Of a stretch of 64,000 nucleotides of DNA, positions 42,939 to 51,306 are shown piece after piece (the first letter of the stretch is position 1; each line of letters starts with the position of its first letter). The notes under the pieces were generated by a model, which had not been told where the DNA came from, did not search any database, and saw only the letters and a list, made by a program, of their open reading frames with translations. The stretch spans positions 620,001 to 684,000 of the forward strand of contig NZ_QGDD01000001.1 of NCBI RefSeq assembly GCF_003160695.1. Direction: 5' to 3'. This DNA is from Nocardioides silvaticus (GTDB lineage: Bacteria > Actinomycetota > Actinomycetes > Propionibacteriales > Nocardioidaceae). A program made the position numbers and the translations under genes.

Positions 42939-44184
42939 GGCGGAGGACCTCTCCCTTGTTGATCGCCGCCCGGGCGTAGGCCTGGTCGAGGCCGTCCAGA
43001 TGACGATCGATTGCGAACCGGTCGACAGCGCTGCGGTGAGCTGCGACCCCCATCTCGTGAGCCCGCACCGGGTCGGTGGCGAGCTCGATCAGCGCTTTGG
43101 CCAGCGCGGCCGGGTCGTCGTGCTCGACGAGCAGGCCGGACACCCCGTGCTGGATCAGCTCGGGCATGCCGCCCAGGTCGCTGGCGACGACCGGCCGAGC
43201 GCACCCGAAGGCCTCGAGCACGACCATCGGCTGGTTCTCGTACCAGCGGGACGGAGCGACGACGACCGCGCTCGCCCGCATCAGGTCGTGCAGCTCCCCG
43301 GACGGGAGCCGTCCCGCGAACCGCACGCGGTCGGCGACGCCCGCGGCCGCCGCACGGGCGCGGAGCGCCTCGAGGTCCGGGCCGTCGCCGGCGATCGTCA
43401 CGTCCAGGCCTGCCGGAAGCAGGGCCGCGGCGTCGATCAGCACGTCGACGCCCTTCTCCGAGGAGAGCCGGCCCGCGTAGAGGATCCCCTCGCCCGGCAC
43501 CGTGGCCGGGGCGATCTGCGACAGGTCGCAGAAGTGCGGCAGGTGGGTGAGCCGGTCGGGGTAGACCTTGGCCTCCCGCATCTTGCGCAGCATGAAGTCG
43601 CTCGGGCAGATGAGGACGTCGACCGGGTCGTAGGCGCCGGTGAACGTGTGGGCCGCGAGCTCGACCGACGAGAGCACGCTGGCGGCGAGCGAGCCGTTGT
43701 TGCAGCGTCGCCGGGCCGCGTTGTGGAACTTCCGCGGCAGGCACGCCTCGCAGATCTTGCCGTCGTCGAGGAACTGGTAGGTCGGGCAGGCCAGCTTGTA
43801 GTCGTGCAGCGTCATCACCGTCGGGATCCCGCGGCGTGCGATCGGCCGCAGGATCGACGGCGAGAGCTGGTGGTAGATGTTGTGGAGGTGCACGACGTCG
43901 GGGCGGACCCGGTCGAGCACGGACTCCATCCCGGTGCGGGCGCTGCGTCGGTAGACGATGTCGACCGAGGTCCGCGCCCGGGCGGCGAGGCCGCTCGGCG
44001 GCGGGTTCAGTTCCATCCGGGGCGGGAACAGGTCGGCGTTGTCGTCGGCCTGGTTGTCGGGGTGCTCCATCGCGAAGTACGAGACGTCGTGCCCGCGTCC
44101 GCGCTGGAGCTCGGCGACGTCGAGCAGGTAGCCCTCCGCACCGCCGCGGCGGTAGAGGAACTTGTTGACGTGGAGGATGCGCAC
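42928..44184 (-). CDS. GT4 glycosyltransferase
   Basis: A 418-residue GT-B enzyme beginning VRILHVNKFLYRRGGAEGYL, the classic N-terminal acceptor lobe with the GGAE loop. The donor lobe has GILYAGRLSSEKGVDVLIDA and the EX7E element ENQPMVVLEAFGCARPVVAS. A Cys-rich stretch (KLACPTYQFL, CEACLPRKFH, RRRCNNGS) could bind metal and occurs in a subgroup of these enzymes. Start choice: GTG 44184 with GAGACGGGG upstream; a GTG at 44208 would overlap the sugar transferase gene by 11 bp and is the alternative. Confidence 0.88.
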   Translation of the reverse strand: MRILHVNKFLYRRGGAEGYLLDVAELQRGRGHDVSYFAMEHPDNQADDNADLFPPRMELNPPPSGLAARARTSVDIVYRRSARTGMESVLDRVRPDVVHLHNIYHQLSPSILRPIARRGIPTVMTLHDYKLACPTYQFLDDGKICEACLPRKFHNAARRRCNNGSLAASVLSSVELAAHTFTGAYDPVDVLICPSDFMLRKMREAKVYPDRLTHLPHFCDLSQIAPATVPGEGILYAGRLSSEKGVDVLIDAAALLPAGLDVTIAGDGPDLEALRARAAAAGVADRVRFAGRLPSGELHDLMRASAVVVAPSRWYENQPMVVLEAFGCARPVVASDLGGMPELIQHGVSGLLVEHDDPAALAKALIELATDPVRAHEMGVAAHRSAVDRFAIDRHLDGLDQAYARAAINKGEVLRHGS

Positions 44185-44197
44185 TCGTGACCCCGTC

Positions 44198-44875
44198 TCA
44201 GCAGGCACCGTCGGCCGAGACCACGGCCTTCACGGTGCGCAGGAGGATCCGGACGTCGCCGGCGACGGTCCAGTTGTCGGCGTAGTAGGTGTCGAGTGCC
44301 TTCGCGTCGTCCCACCCGAGGTTCGATCGGCCGCTGACCTGCCAGAGCCCGGTCATGCCGGGGCGTACGGCGAACCTGCGCCGGGTCGCCGGGTCCATCG
44401 CCTCGGCCTCCTCCGGCAACGAGGGCCGTGGTCCCACGAGCGACATCTCGCCGCGGAGGACGTTCACGAGCTGCGGCAGCTCGTCGAGCGACGAGCGCCG
44501 CAGCAGGGCGCCGAACCGCGTGACCCGCGGGTCGCGACGCATCTTGAAGAGCAGGCCGTCGTACTCGTTGTCAGCGAGGAGCGCGGCCTTGAGGTCGTCG
44601 GCCCCGTCGACCATCGTGCGGAGCTTGTAGACGGAGAAGAGCCGGCCGTCCCGGCCGACCCGCGCCTGCCGGAAGATCGCCGGGCCCGGTGAGTCGAGCC
44701 GGACCCCGATCATCAGCACCAGCAGGAGCGGAGCGACCAGGACCAGCAACACCGCAGCGCCGACGAGGTCGACGGTGGCCTTGACGCACCGACTCACCCG
44801 ACGGGTCGTCCCCGGCAGGTCCAGCGTGCCTATCTCGCACGCGACAATTGCACGATCAAGCGTCCCCCACGCCAC
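44198..44875 (-). CDS. Initiating sugar transferase (undecaprenyl-phosphate sugar phosphotransferase)
   Basis: A 225-residue short-form polyprenyl-phosphate sugar-1-phosphate transferase that starts the lipid-linked repeat unit. One membrane/re-entrant helix lies at about 36-56 (LVGAAVLLVLVAPLLLVLMI). The catalytic segment follows: DSPGPAIFRQARVGRDGRLF, YKLRTM, then LRRSSLDELPQLVNVLRGEM, SLVGPRP, RPGMTGLWQVSGRS and LDTYY. The GTG start at 44875 has GGGGGAAAGG upstream. It leads a five-gene minus-strand operon: sugar transferase, two GTs, delta-60 protein, flippase. Confidence 0.92.
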   Translation of the reverse strand: MAWGTLDRAIVACEIGTLDLPGTTRRVSRCVKATVDLVGAAVLLVLVAPLLLVLMIGVRLDSPGPAIFRQARVGRDGRLFSVYKLRTMVDGADDLKAALLADNEYDGLLFKMRRDPRVTRFGALLRRSSLDELPQLVNVLRGEMSLVGPRPSLPEEAEAMDPATRRRFAVRPGMTGLWQVSGRSNLGWDDAKALDTYYADNWTVAGDVRILLRTVKAVVSADGAC

Positions 44876-45142
44876 GCGGAATTACCTTTCCCCCGGGCCT
44901 GGGTTCCCCAACTCAGACCACTGGCGGGCCGTTGAATTTGGAGCCGACCCGTTGACCTCCGCCCGAGGCGGCCATTGGAGCTGGACGCACGAAGGTCGTC
45001 ACCGATTCAAACAGAAGGTGGAAGCACACAAGGGTGCGCAAATTCGCAGATCCGATTACGTCGGACGGCGGAATTAGCGGATCTGATCACGAAATCCGAC
45101 CGGTTACGTTGTCGGAACCGAAATGACCGGCGTCGGAAACGG
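44876..45142 (-). promoter_or_regulatory. AT-richer promoter region of the glycan operon with inverted repeat
   Basis: A 267-bp spacer between the upstream delta-60 stop and the sugar transferase start, visibly less GC-rich than the neighbours. It contains an 8-bp inverted repeat, CAGATCCG at 45047-45054 and CGGATCTG at 45078-45085, 23 bp apart. It probably holds the promoter for the five-gene minus-strand operon; no confident -35/-10 pair could be chosen. Confidence 0.4.
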
Positions 45143-47104
45143 TCACGGGCTGACGGCCACGGCCCACAGACCCTCGGTCTGCGCCCACGGGACACCGGAG
45201 ACCGCACCGTCGTCGACGACGGTGCGGGTGGACCAGCGCGGCCTGCCGCCGGGGGCCGCGAACCGGTAGAGACGGTCGTCCTTCCACGCGACGTAGAGGT
45301 CGTCGCCGACCATCTCCATCGACCGCGCGCCCCGCCAGTCCTTCGTCGACACCACCGACTCGAACCCGCCGAGGATCCCGCTCTCGAGGGAGTAGCCGCG
45401 ATGGAAGAGCCGGGAGTCGCCGGACTTGGTGTAGAGGACCCGGCCGTCGGTGAACGCCGCAGTGCGGGTCTCGGCGACGCCGTACGGCTGGTCGAAGGGC
45501 GTGATGTCACGGTCGTGGTCGACGTAGCCGACCGACGCGGACAGGTTGGTCTCGGACTGGCCGACCGTGCCCGCGGTGAAGGAGCGCCGCCAGAACGCCT
45601 TGCCGCGGCCGAAGTGGCTGAGCCGGCCGTGCTGGACGAAGCCGTCCCGGTTGCCCGACCAGTCGACGCCGTCGGTCGCAGGTCCGCTGACGGTGGTCGC
45701 CGGGCCGAACGCCGTGCCGTCGAAGCGCATCGACCGGACGCTGTCGCCGACGACGAGGAAGAGCCGGACCGGCAGGCGCAGCTGCTGGGGCGCCGGGTTG
45801 GGCCTGCCGCCGGTCACGGGCAGCAGTGCCAGCCGCTGCCGCAGCTGGCCGGCGAAGTAGGGGGTGTCGCTGCCGACCATCAGGTAGTCGTCGGTCGCGT
45901 GCAGGGCTTCGACACCGCGCCCGCGGTCGCGGCCCGGGTTCCACGAGAGCGGTACGCCGGACCACGGGTCGAGCGCCGCGATGCCCGGCCGCGACACTGC
46001 GCCCGGCCCGTCGTTGTCACCCTTCGGCTCGGGGGACGGGCGCGGGTTGTTGAGCCACCGCATGTGGCCGCCGACGTACACCGCCGACTCGGTGACCTCG
46101 ACCGCCCAGAACGTGTCACCGCCGGTGTGGTTCACCCAGGTCGGCTGCCGCCCGCTCCCGGACGACCCCGGCGGCAGCTCCCAGCGGGAGGTGGAGTCAC
46201 ACATCCGGTCGTAGCCGATGTAGGCCCCCGTGGTGTTCACGACGAAGAACTTGTTGTCCGGGGAGATGTCGATGCCTCGGATGTAGGTGTCCTCGTAGGA
46301 CTTCGCGCAGTCGCCGACGAACCGTCGCGTCGACCACGGGGCGACCCTCGCCTTCGCGCCGGCCAGGTCGATCACCGCGACCTGGGTGCGCTCGGCCCTC
46401 CCGACCTTCCGGAAGTTGCCACCGATGACCAGCCAGCGACCGTTCGGCGAGACATCGAGCTCCTGGACGTAGGGCGGGAACCGGTCGCGCGACCTCGCCA
46501 GGGGCAGCGTGAACGAGGGGACCAGTGCGCCGGTCGTGGCGTTGATCGCGACCAGGCCGCGGATCTCCTTGCCGTTGAACTTGCCGAACTCGCCGCCGAC
46601 GTAGAGCCGGTTGCCGACCAGCGCGAAGTCCTTGACCGGTCGGGACGCGCGGGCCTGGAAGCTGGTGACCAGGGTGCCGTCGAGGGTCAGCCGGGCGATC
46701 CGCTCGACCGGGCGTCCGTTGACCTTGGTGAAGCTGCCGGCGATCAGGATCGACGTGCCGTCCGCGGTGTAGGTGACGGCCTCGACGTCGCCGTTGATCC
46801 GCGGGCGGAACGACTCGTCGATCAGGCCGGTCGAGGTGTCGAAGCGGAACAGCCGCGGCTGCTGGATCTTGGCGGCGTCGAAGGCGTTGTTGCGGATGGT
46901 CGTGAAGGTGCCGCCGACGAGGACCTTCGGCCCCGCGCTGGCGATGCTGTAGATCCGGCCGTCGAAGACCCGTGGGTGCTTGGCCTCGGGTGTCGGCGAC
47001 ACCACGACGTCCTGACGGGCCGGGGCGGGCGCGCCGACACCCACCGCGAGGCCGAGGGCGAGCACCGCGGCCGCGACCGCGGCGCCGTACCTCCGTCGGG
47101 TCAT
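45143..47104 (-). CDS. Secreted delta-60 repeat beta-propeller protein, copy B
   Basis: A 653-residue paralogue of the protein at 39784 with the same layout. After a signal peptide (cleavage about GAPAPA), it has delta-60 repeats (IDESFRPRINGDVEAVTY), the centre QPTWVNHTGGDTFWAVEV, GGHMRWLNNPRPSP and VPLSWNPGRDRGRGVEAL, and the C-terminal SLESGILGGFESV. In this copy several delta-60 DTSF motifs have decayed (TLVTSFQ, LVPSFTL). The start overlaps the sulfotransferase stop by 4 bp. It is the last gene of a lipoprotein-sulfotransferase-propeller operon. Confidence 0.82.
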   Translation of the reverse strand: MTRRRYGAAVAAAVLALGLAVGVGAPAPARQDVVVSPTPEAKHPRVFDGRIYSIASAGPKVLVGGTFTTIRNNAFDAAKIQQPRLFRFDTSTGLIDESFRPRINGDVEAVTYTADGTSILIAGSFTKVNGRPVERIARLTLDGTLVTSFQARASRPVKDFALVGNRLYVGGEFGKFNGKEIRGLVAINATTGALVPSFTLPLARSRDRFPPYVQELDVSPNGRWLVIGGNFRKVGRAERTQVAVIDLAGAKARVAPWSTRRFVGDCAKSYEDTYIRGIDISPDNKFFVVNTTGAYIGYDRMCDSTSRWELPPGSSGSGRQPTWVNHTGGDTFWAVEVTESAVYVGGHMRWLNNPRPSPEPKGDNDGPGAVSRPGIAALDPWSGVPLSWNPGRDRGRGVEALHATDDYLMVGSDTPYFAGQLRQRLALLPVTGGRPNPAPQQLRLPVRLFLVVGDSVRSMRFDGTAFGPATTVSGPATDGVDWSGNRDGFVQHGRLSHFGRGKAFWRRSFTAGTVGQSETNLSASVGYVDHDRDITPFDQPYGVAETRTAAFTDGRVLYTKSGDSRLFHRGYSLESGILGGFESVVSTKDWRGARSMEMVGDDLYVAWKDDRLYRFAAPGGRPRWSTRTVVDDGAVSGVPWAQTEGLWAVAVSP

Positions 47105-47985
47105 GAGTAGAGCTCCGCGTAGGCGCGCGAGCCGGCCAGGGCGTCCTCCATCGCGGTGAGGTCGGCCGGGGACAGGTCGCGGCGGAACGCGTCAGTGCGC
47201 GCCGACTCGATGGAGTAGCGGGCGAACCCCGCCTCGAACTCCGGGGTCCAGTCCAGGCCGAGGTGCGCGAGCATCGCGCCGATCCGGCCCCGCGGGTCGG
47301 CGACGACGTCCTCGTAGCGCACCGTCAGCCAGCGGTCGGCCGGCACCTCCTTGCGGGCCGCGTCGGAGGCGTCCATCAGCAGCCGCCAGGCGAGTGCGGC
47401 CAGGACGGGGAACGAGCGCCCGTGCCGCTCCCAGACGTCGTGCTGGTCCGTCGGCAGCGGACCGAAGTGCCACTCCCCCGGGCCGCGGTGGCCGTGCCAC
47501 CAGGGCATCTGCAGCCAGGAGCTGGCGACCGCCCGGGGGTCGCGGACGATCTCGATGATCGTCGCCCCCGGGAAGCAGGCCTCGAGGAACCCCGTGCGTG
47601 GCCAGCCGGTGAACTTGTGCAGGAACACCTCCGACTGCAGCCGCGCGGTGCGCGTGGCGACGAACGCCTGCATCCGGCCCGCCAGCCACGGCGTCGCGTC
47701 GGCGGCGACCAGGTCGCGCACCGGGTCGACCAGCACCGGGCTCACCTCGCGCTCCAGCGCCCGGTAGGCCTCCGACGGGGCGAACCGGAACCGGCCCTTG
47801 GTGGTGACCGATGCGGGCAGGCGGCGCCACAGCTGGTTGTCGAGCCGCGAGCTGGTCCGCACCCCCTTGTCGTCGAGGTTGGTCACGAACCCGTTCTCCG
47901 GGTGGCGGGCGAGGATCTCGTGGACCAGGGTCGACCCGCAGCGGCCGGTCCCGATCACGAAGCCGATCCGAGGCTGGTCACTCAC
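47101..47985 (-). CDS. Sulfotransferase family protein
   Basis: A 294-residue PAPS-type sulfotransferase, third in the cluster. The 5'-PSB loop is FVIGTGRCGSTLVHEILARH at residues 9-28; the 3'-phosphate site is IIEIVRDPRAVASSWLQMP; WLTVRYEDVVADPRGRIGAM follows. It overlaps the upstream lipoprotein gene by 8 bp and the delta-60 gene by 4 bp, so the three are translated together. Acceptor unknown; the link to a propeller and glycan genes suggests a surface carbohydrate. Confidence 0.87.
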   Translation of the reverse strand: MSDQPRIGFVIGTGRCGSTLVHEILARHPENGFVTNLDDKGVRTSSRLDNQLWRRLPASVTTKGRFRFAPSEAYRALEREVSPVLVDPVRDLVAADATPWLAGRMQAFVATRTARLQSEVFLHKFTGWPRTGFLEACFPGATIIEIVRDPRAVASSWLQMPWWHGHRGPGEWHFGPLPTDQHDVWERHGRSFPVLAALAWRLLMDASDAARKEVPADRWLTVRYEDVVADPRGRIGAMLAHLGLDWTPEFEAGFARYSIESARTDAFRRDLSPADLTAMEDALAGSRAYAELYS

Positions 47986-48532
47986 CGTCGTCCTCCTCGG
48001 GGTCGTCGTACAGCCAGGTGCCCTGCGGCTGGCCGGACCGGTCGGCGTTGACGACGGCGACCACCTCGGCCTCGTCGGGGACCGGGATCAGGACCCGCCC
48101 CTCGCGGCAGTCACCAGGGCCCAGCTCCAGCAGCCGGGGCAGCTGGTTGGTCGGGCGGCGGCTGCCGTAGTCGAGGTCGGCGCCGTACCAGCCGCCCTCG
48201 CTGTCAGTGACGGCCCACTGGTACCACCCGATCTCGGTCGGTGCGCCGCTCGCGGGCGCACAGGTGCGCACGTTGACCCACCACCACTCGTAGCCCGCGC
48301 CGGCCGTCGGCCACGCCGGCGCGCCGCCCTCGGCGATCGCGATCACCGTCGTCCGGACCTCGCCCTCGTGGGTGTCGCCGACGGAGAGGGCGTCCGGATA
48401 GGGGTCCGCGGCTTCGGTCGGTGGTGCCTCGACCCGGGGCTCCTCCGGCGACAGGGCGTCGATGCCGCACCCGCTGAGGAGGGCAGCGCCGAGCGCCGTC
48501 CCGGCGAGGAGTCGCGCCGTCGACGGTGCCAT
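47978..48532 (-). CDS. Hypothetical lipoprotein
   Basis: A 184-residue lipoprotein with lipobox LLSGC (C22), an acidic/Pro linker, then a beta-rich domain (GYEWWWVNVRTCAPASGAPT, YQWAVTDSEGGWYG, LGPGDCREGRVLIPVPDEAE). This is reminiscent of the immunoglobulin-like DUF4352 fold with one probable disulfide. It is the first gene of the three-gene operon with a sulfotransferase and delta-60 protein; GGGGTGGGGAC precedes the ATG. Family assignment tentative. Confidence 0.7.
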   Translation of the reverse strand: MAPSTARLLAGTALGAALLSGCGIDALSPEEPRVEAPPTEAADPYPDALSVGDTHEGEVRTTVIAIAEGGAPAWPTAGAGYEWWWVNVRTCAPASGAPTEIGWYQWAVTDSEGGWYGADLDYGSRRPTNQLPRLLELGPGDCREGRVLIPVPDEAEVVAVVNADRSGQPQGTWLYDDPEEDDGE

Positions 48533-48623
48533 GACGTCCCCACCCCCTTCTCGCCCCAGTCGGAGCAGCGGGACCCGCGCACGATACCCGCTGGCGGGGT
48601 GGGATGAGTCCGGAACCGCAGCG

Positions 48624-49430
48624 TCAGGTCGCCGTACGGCCGTCGTTGTCCTTGTTGCGCAGGCCGATCTTGTTGCCGAGCCAGACGAGCGGGTCGTACT
48701 TCTTGTCGGCGACGCGCTCCTTCATCGGGATGATCGCGTTGTCGGTGATCTTGATGCCCTCGGGGCAGACCTCGGTGCAGCACTTGGTGATGTTGCAGAG
48801 CCCGATGCCGGCTTGGTCCCGCACGGTCTCGCGCCGGTCCCGGGTGTCGAGCGGGTGCATGTCCAGCTCGGCGTACCGGAGGAAGAAGCGGGGACCCGCG
48901 AACGCCGGCTTGTTGTCCTCGTGGTCGCGGACGACGTGGCAGGTGTTCTGGCAGAGGAAGCACTCGATGCACTTGCGGAACTCCTGGCCCCGCTCGACGT
49001 CGACCTGCATCATCCGGCGCTTGCCGTCGGCGTCGCGCGGGCCGAGCTCGACGCCGGGCAGCTCGCGCGCCTTCTCGTAGTTGTAGGAGACGTCGGTGAC
49101 GAGGTCGCGGATGACCGGGAACGACCGCATCGGGGTGACCGTGATCGTCTCGGCCGGGTCGAAGTCCGACAGCCGGGTCATGCACAACAACCGCGGCTTG
49201 CCGTTGATCTCGGCGCTGCAGGACCCGCACTTCCCGGCCTTGCAGTTCCACCGGATCGCCAGGTCGCCCGCCTGGGTGGCCTGGACCCGGTGGAGCGCGT
49301 CGAGCACGACCTCGCCCTCGGAGACCTCGACCGTGTAGTCGCCCAGGGACCCGCCATCGGCGTCGCCGCGCCAGATGCGCATCTTCAGCTGGTAGCCGCT
49401 GCTCGTGCTCGCTTCGGTCAGCTCAGTCAT
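48624..49430 (-). CDS. sdhB: Succinate dehydrogenase iron-sulfur subunit (Sdh1-type)
   Basis: A 268-residue electron-transfer subunit. The N-terminal ferredoxin domain has [2Fe-2S] ligands in CKAGKCGSCSAEINGKPRLL plus the next Cys. The C-terminal domain has CIECFLCQNTC for [4Fe-4S] and CNITKCCTEVCP for [3Fe-4S]. The start is the ATG at 49430, 8 bp after the SdhA stop. Order C-A-B on the minus strand matches mycobacterial Sdh1 (Rv0249c-Rv0248c-Rv0247c). It passes electrons from the flavoprotein to the membrane subunit. Confidence 0.92.
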   Translation of the reverse strand: MTELTEASTSSGYQLKMRIWRGDADGGSLGDYTVEVSEGEVVLDALHRVQATQAGDLAIRWNCKAGKCGSCSAEINGKPRLLCMTRLSDFDPAETITVTPMRSFPVIRDLVTDVSYNYEKARELPGVELGPRDADGKRRMMQVDVERGQEFRKCIECFLCQNTCHVVRDHEDNKPAFAGPRFFLRYAELDMHPLDTRDRRETVRDQAGIGLCNITKCCTEVCPEGIKITDNAIIPMKERVADKKYDPLVWLGNKIGLRNKDNDGRTAT

Positions 49431-49438
49431 GGGTCGCC

Positions 49439-51304
49439 TCACTCCTCGAAGAACTTCTTCAGGTCGTCGGGCATCTCGGGCAGCGCCTGTTCTCGGAGGT
49501 CGACGCCGGTGCCCTCGGCGTCGAGGCTGACGACGAGGTTCTTCCTGCCCCACTCGGGGTCCGGCCCCGGGAAGTCGTTGCGGGTGTGCCCGCCCCGCGA
49601 CTCCTGGCGCGCCAGTGCGGCCTTCGCGACCGCCTCGCTGACCAGCAGCATGTTGCGCAGGTCGATCGCCAGGTGCCAGCCCGGGTTGTACTGACGGTGC
49701 CCCTCGACGGTCATCTGCGCGATCCGCTGCTTGAAGGTCTCGATCCGGCTGATGGCCTCCTCGAGCTCCGCGCCCTCGCGGATGATGCCGACCAGGTCCT
49801 GCATCGTCTGCTGCAGGTCGGACTGGATGGCGTAGGGATTCTCGCCGCCCTCGAGCTCGAACGGCGCGAGCGCCGACCGCTTGGCCTGCTCGACGTCGTC
49901 CTCGCTCACGCTCGGGATGCCGTTGGACGCCGCGTAGGCCGCTGCCGCGTCACCGGCGCGCTTGCCGAAGACGATGAGGTCGGACAGCGAGTTGCCGCCC
50001 AGCCGGTTGGAGCCGTGCATGCCGCCGGAGCACTCGCCGACCGAGTAGAGACCCGGGACGACCGACATCTCGGTCTCGGGGTCGACCTCGACGCCACCCA
50101 TCGCGTAGTGGCAGGTGGGGCCGATCTCCATCGGCTCCTTGGTGATGTCGACGTCGGCCAGCTCCTTGAACTGGTGGTACATCGACGGCAGCCGCTTCTT
50201 GATGAACTCCGGCGTACGACGCGACGCGATGTCGAGGTAGACACCGCCGTGCGGCGTCCCCCTGCCGGCCTTCACCTCCGCGTTGATCGCGCGCGCCACC
50301 TCGTCACGCGGGAGCAGCTCGGGAGGCCGCCGGTTGTTCTTCTTGTCCTCGTACCACCGGTCGGCCTCCTCGATCGTGTCGGCCGTCTCGGCGCGGAAGT
50401 ACTCCGGGATGTGGTTGAACATGAAGCGCTCGCCCTCGGAGTTCTTGAGGACGCCGCCGTCGCCGCGCACCGACTCGGTGACGAGCAGGCCCTTCACCGA
50501 CGGCGGCCACACCATGCCGGTCGGGTGGAACTGCACACACTCCATGTTGATGAGCGTGGCGCCGGCCCGGAGTGCGAGCGCGTGGCCGTCGCCGGTGTAC
50601 TCCCAGGAGTTGGACGTGACCTTCCAGGCCTTGCCGAACCCGCCGGTCGCCAGGACGACGGCGGGCGTCTCGAAGACGATGAAGCGGCCGGTCTCGCGCC
50701 AGTAGCCGAACGCGCCGGCGATCCTGTCCGCCCCGGAGTCGGTCGGAGCCTTGAGCAGGTCGGTGACCGTGCACTCCATGTAGACGTCGATGCCGAGCGC
50801 GACCAGCCGCTGCTGCAGCGTGCGGATCATCTCCAGGCCGGTGCGGTCACCGATGTGGGCGAGCCGCGCGTAGCGGTGACCGCCGAAGTCGCGCTGGCTG
50901 ATCAGGCCGTCTGCCGTGCGGTCGAAGAGTGCCCCCCAGTCCTCGAGCTCCATGACCCGCTCGGGAGCCTCCTGGGCGTGGAGCTGGGCCATCCGCCAGT
51001 TGTTGAGCATCTTGCCGCCACGCATGGTGTCGCGGAAGTGCACCTGCCAGTTGTCCTCGGGGTAGAGGTTGCCCATCGCGGCGGCCGCCCCGCCCTCGGC
51101 CATCACGGTGTGCGCCTTGCCGAGCAGCGACTTGCACACCACCGCGACCTTGGCGCCGGAGTCGTGGGCGGCGATCGCGGCCCGCAGGCCCGACCCACCG
51201 GCCCCGATCACGATCACGTCGTACTGGTGGCGCTCGATGCCGCCCTCGGCGGCGGCGGACATCTCGTTGCCCGTCATCGGGTGACGGGTGCTGCTGTCGC
51301 TCAT
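49439..51304 (-). CDS. sdhA: Succinate dehydrogenase flavoprotein subunit (Sdh1-type)
   Basis: A 621-residue flavoprotein oxidising succinate to fumarate. The FAD-binding Rossmann start is YDVIVIGAGGSGLRAAIAA. The covalent FAD histidine is H65 in GKAHTVMAEGG. Catalytic elements include HPTGMVWPPSVKGLLVTES and a capping domain, then HYAMGGVEVDPETEM and GSNRLGGNSLSDLIVFG. The start is the ATG at 51304, 2 bp after the membrane-subunit stop. Second gene of the first sdh operon. Confidence 0.94.
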   Translation of the reverse strand: MSDSSTRHPMTGNEMSAAAEGGIERHQYDVIVIGAGGSGLRAAIAAHDSGAKVAVVCKSLLGKAHTVMAEGGAAAAMGNLYPEDNWQVHFRDTMRGGKMLNNWRMAQLHAQEAPERVMELEDWGALFDRTADGLISQRDFGGHRYARLAHIGDRTGLEMIRTLQQRLVALGIDVYMECTVTDLLKAPTDSGADRIAGAFGYWRETGRFIVFETPAVVLATGGFGKAWKVTSNSWEYTGDGHALALRAGATLINMECVQFHPTGMVWPPSVKGLLVTESVRGDGGVLKNSEGERFMFNHIPEYFRAETADTIEEADRWYEDKKNNRRPPELLPRDEVARAINAEVKAGRGTPHGGVYLDIASRRTPEFIKKRLPSMYHQFKELADVDITKEPMEIGPTCHYAMGGVEVDPETEMSVVPGLYSVGECSGGMHGSNRLGGNSLSDLIVFGKRAGDAAAAYAASNGIPSVSEDDVEQAKRSALAPFELEGGENPYAIQSDLQQTMQDLVGIIREGAELEEAISRIETFKQRIAQMTVEGHRQYNPGWHLAIDLRNMLLVSEAVAKAALARQESRGGHTRNDFPGPDPEWGRKNLVVSLDAEGTGVDLREQALPEMPDDLKKFFEE

Positions 51305-51306
51305 CG

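Noticed and set aside
33475..48532. Glycan cluster considered as a horizontally acquired island
   Set aside because: Apart from the short AT-richer spacer at 44876-45142, base composition looks like the rest of the window, with no integrase, tRNA or flanking direct repeats.
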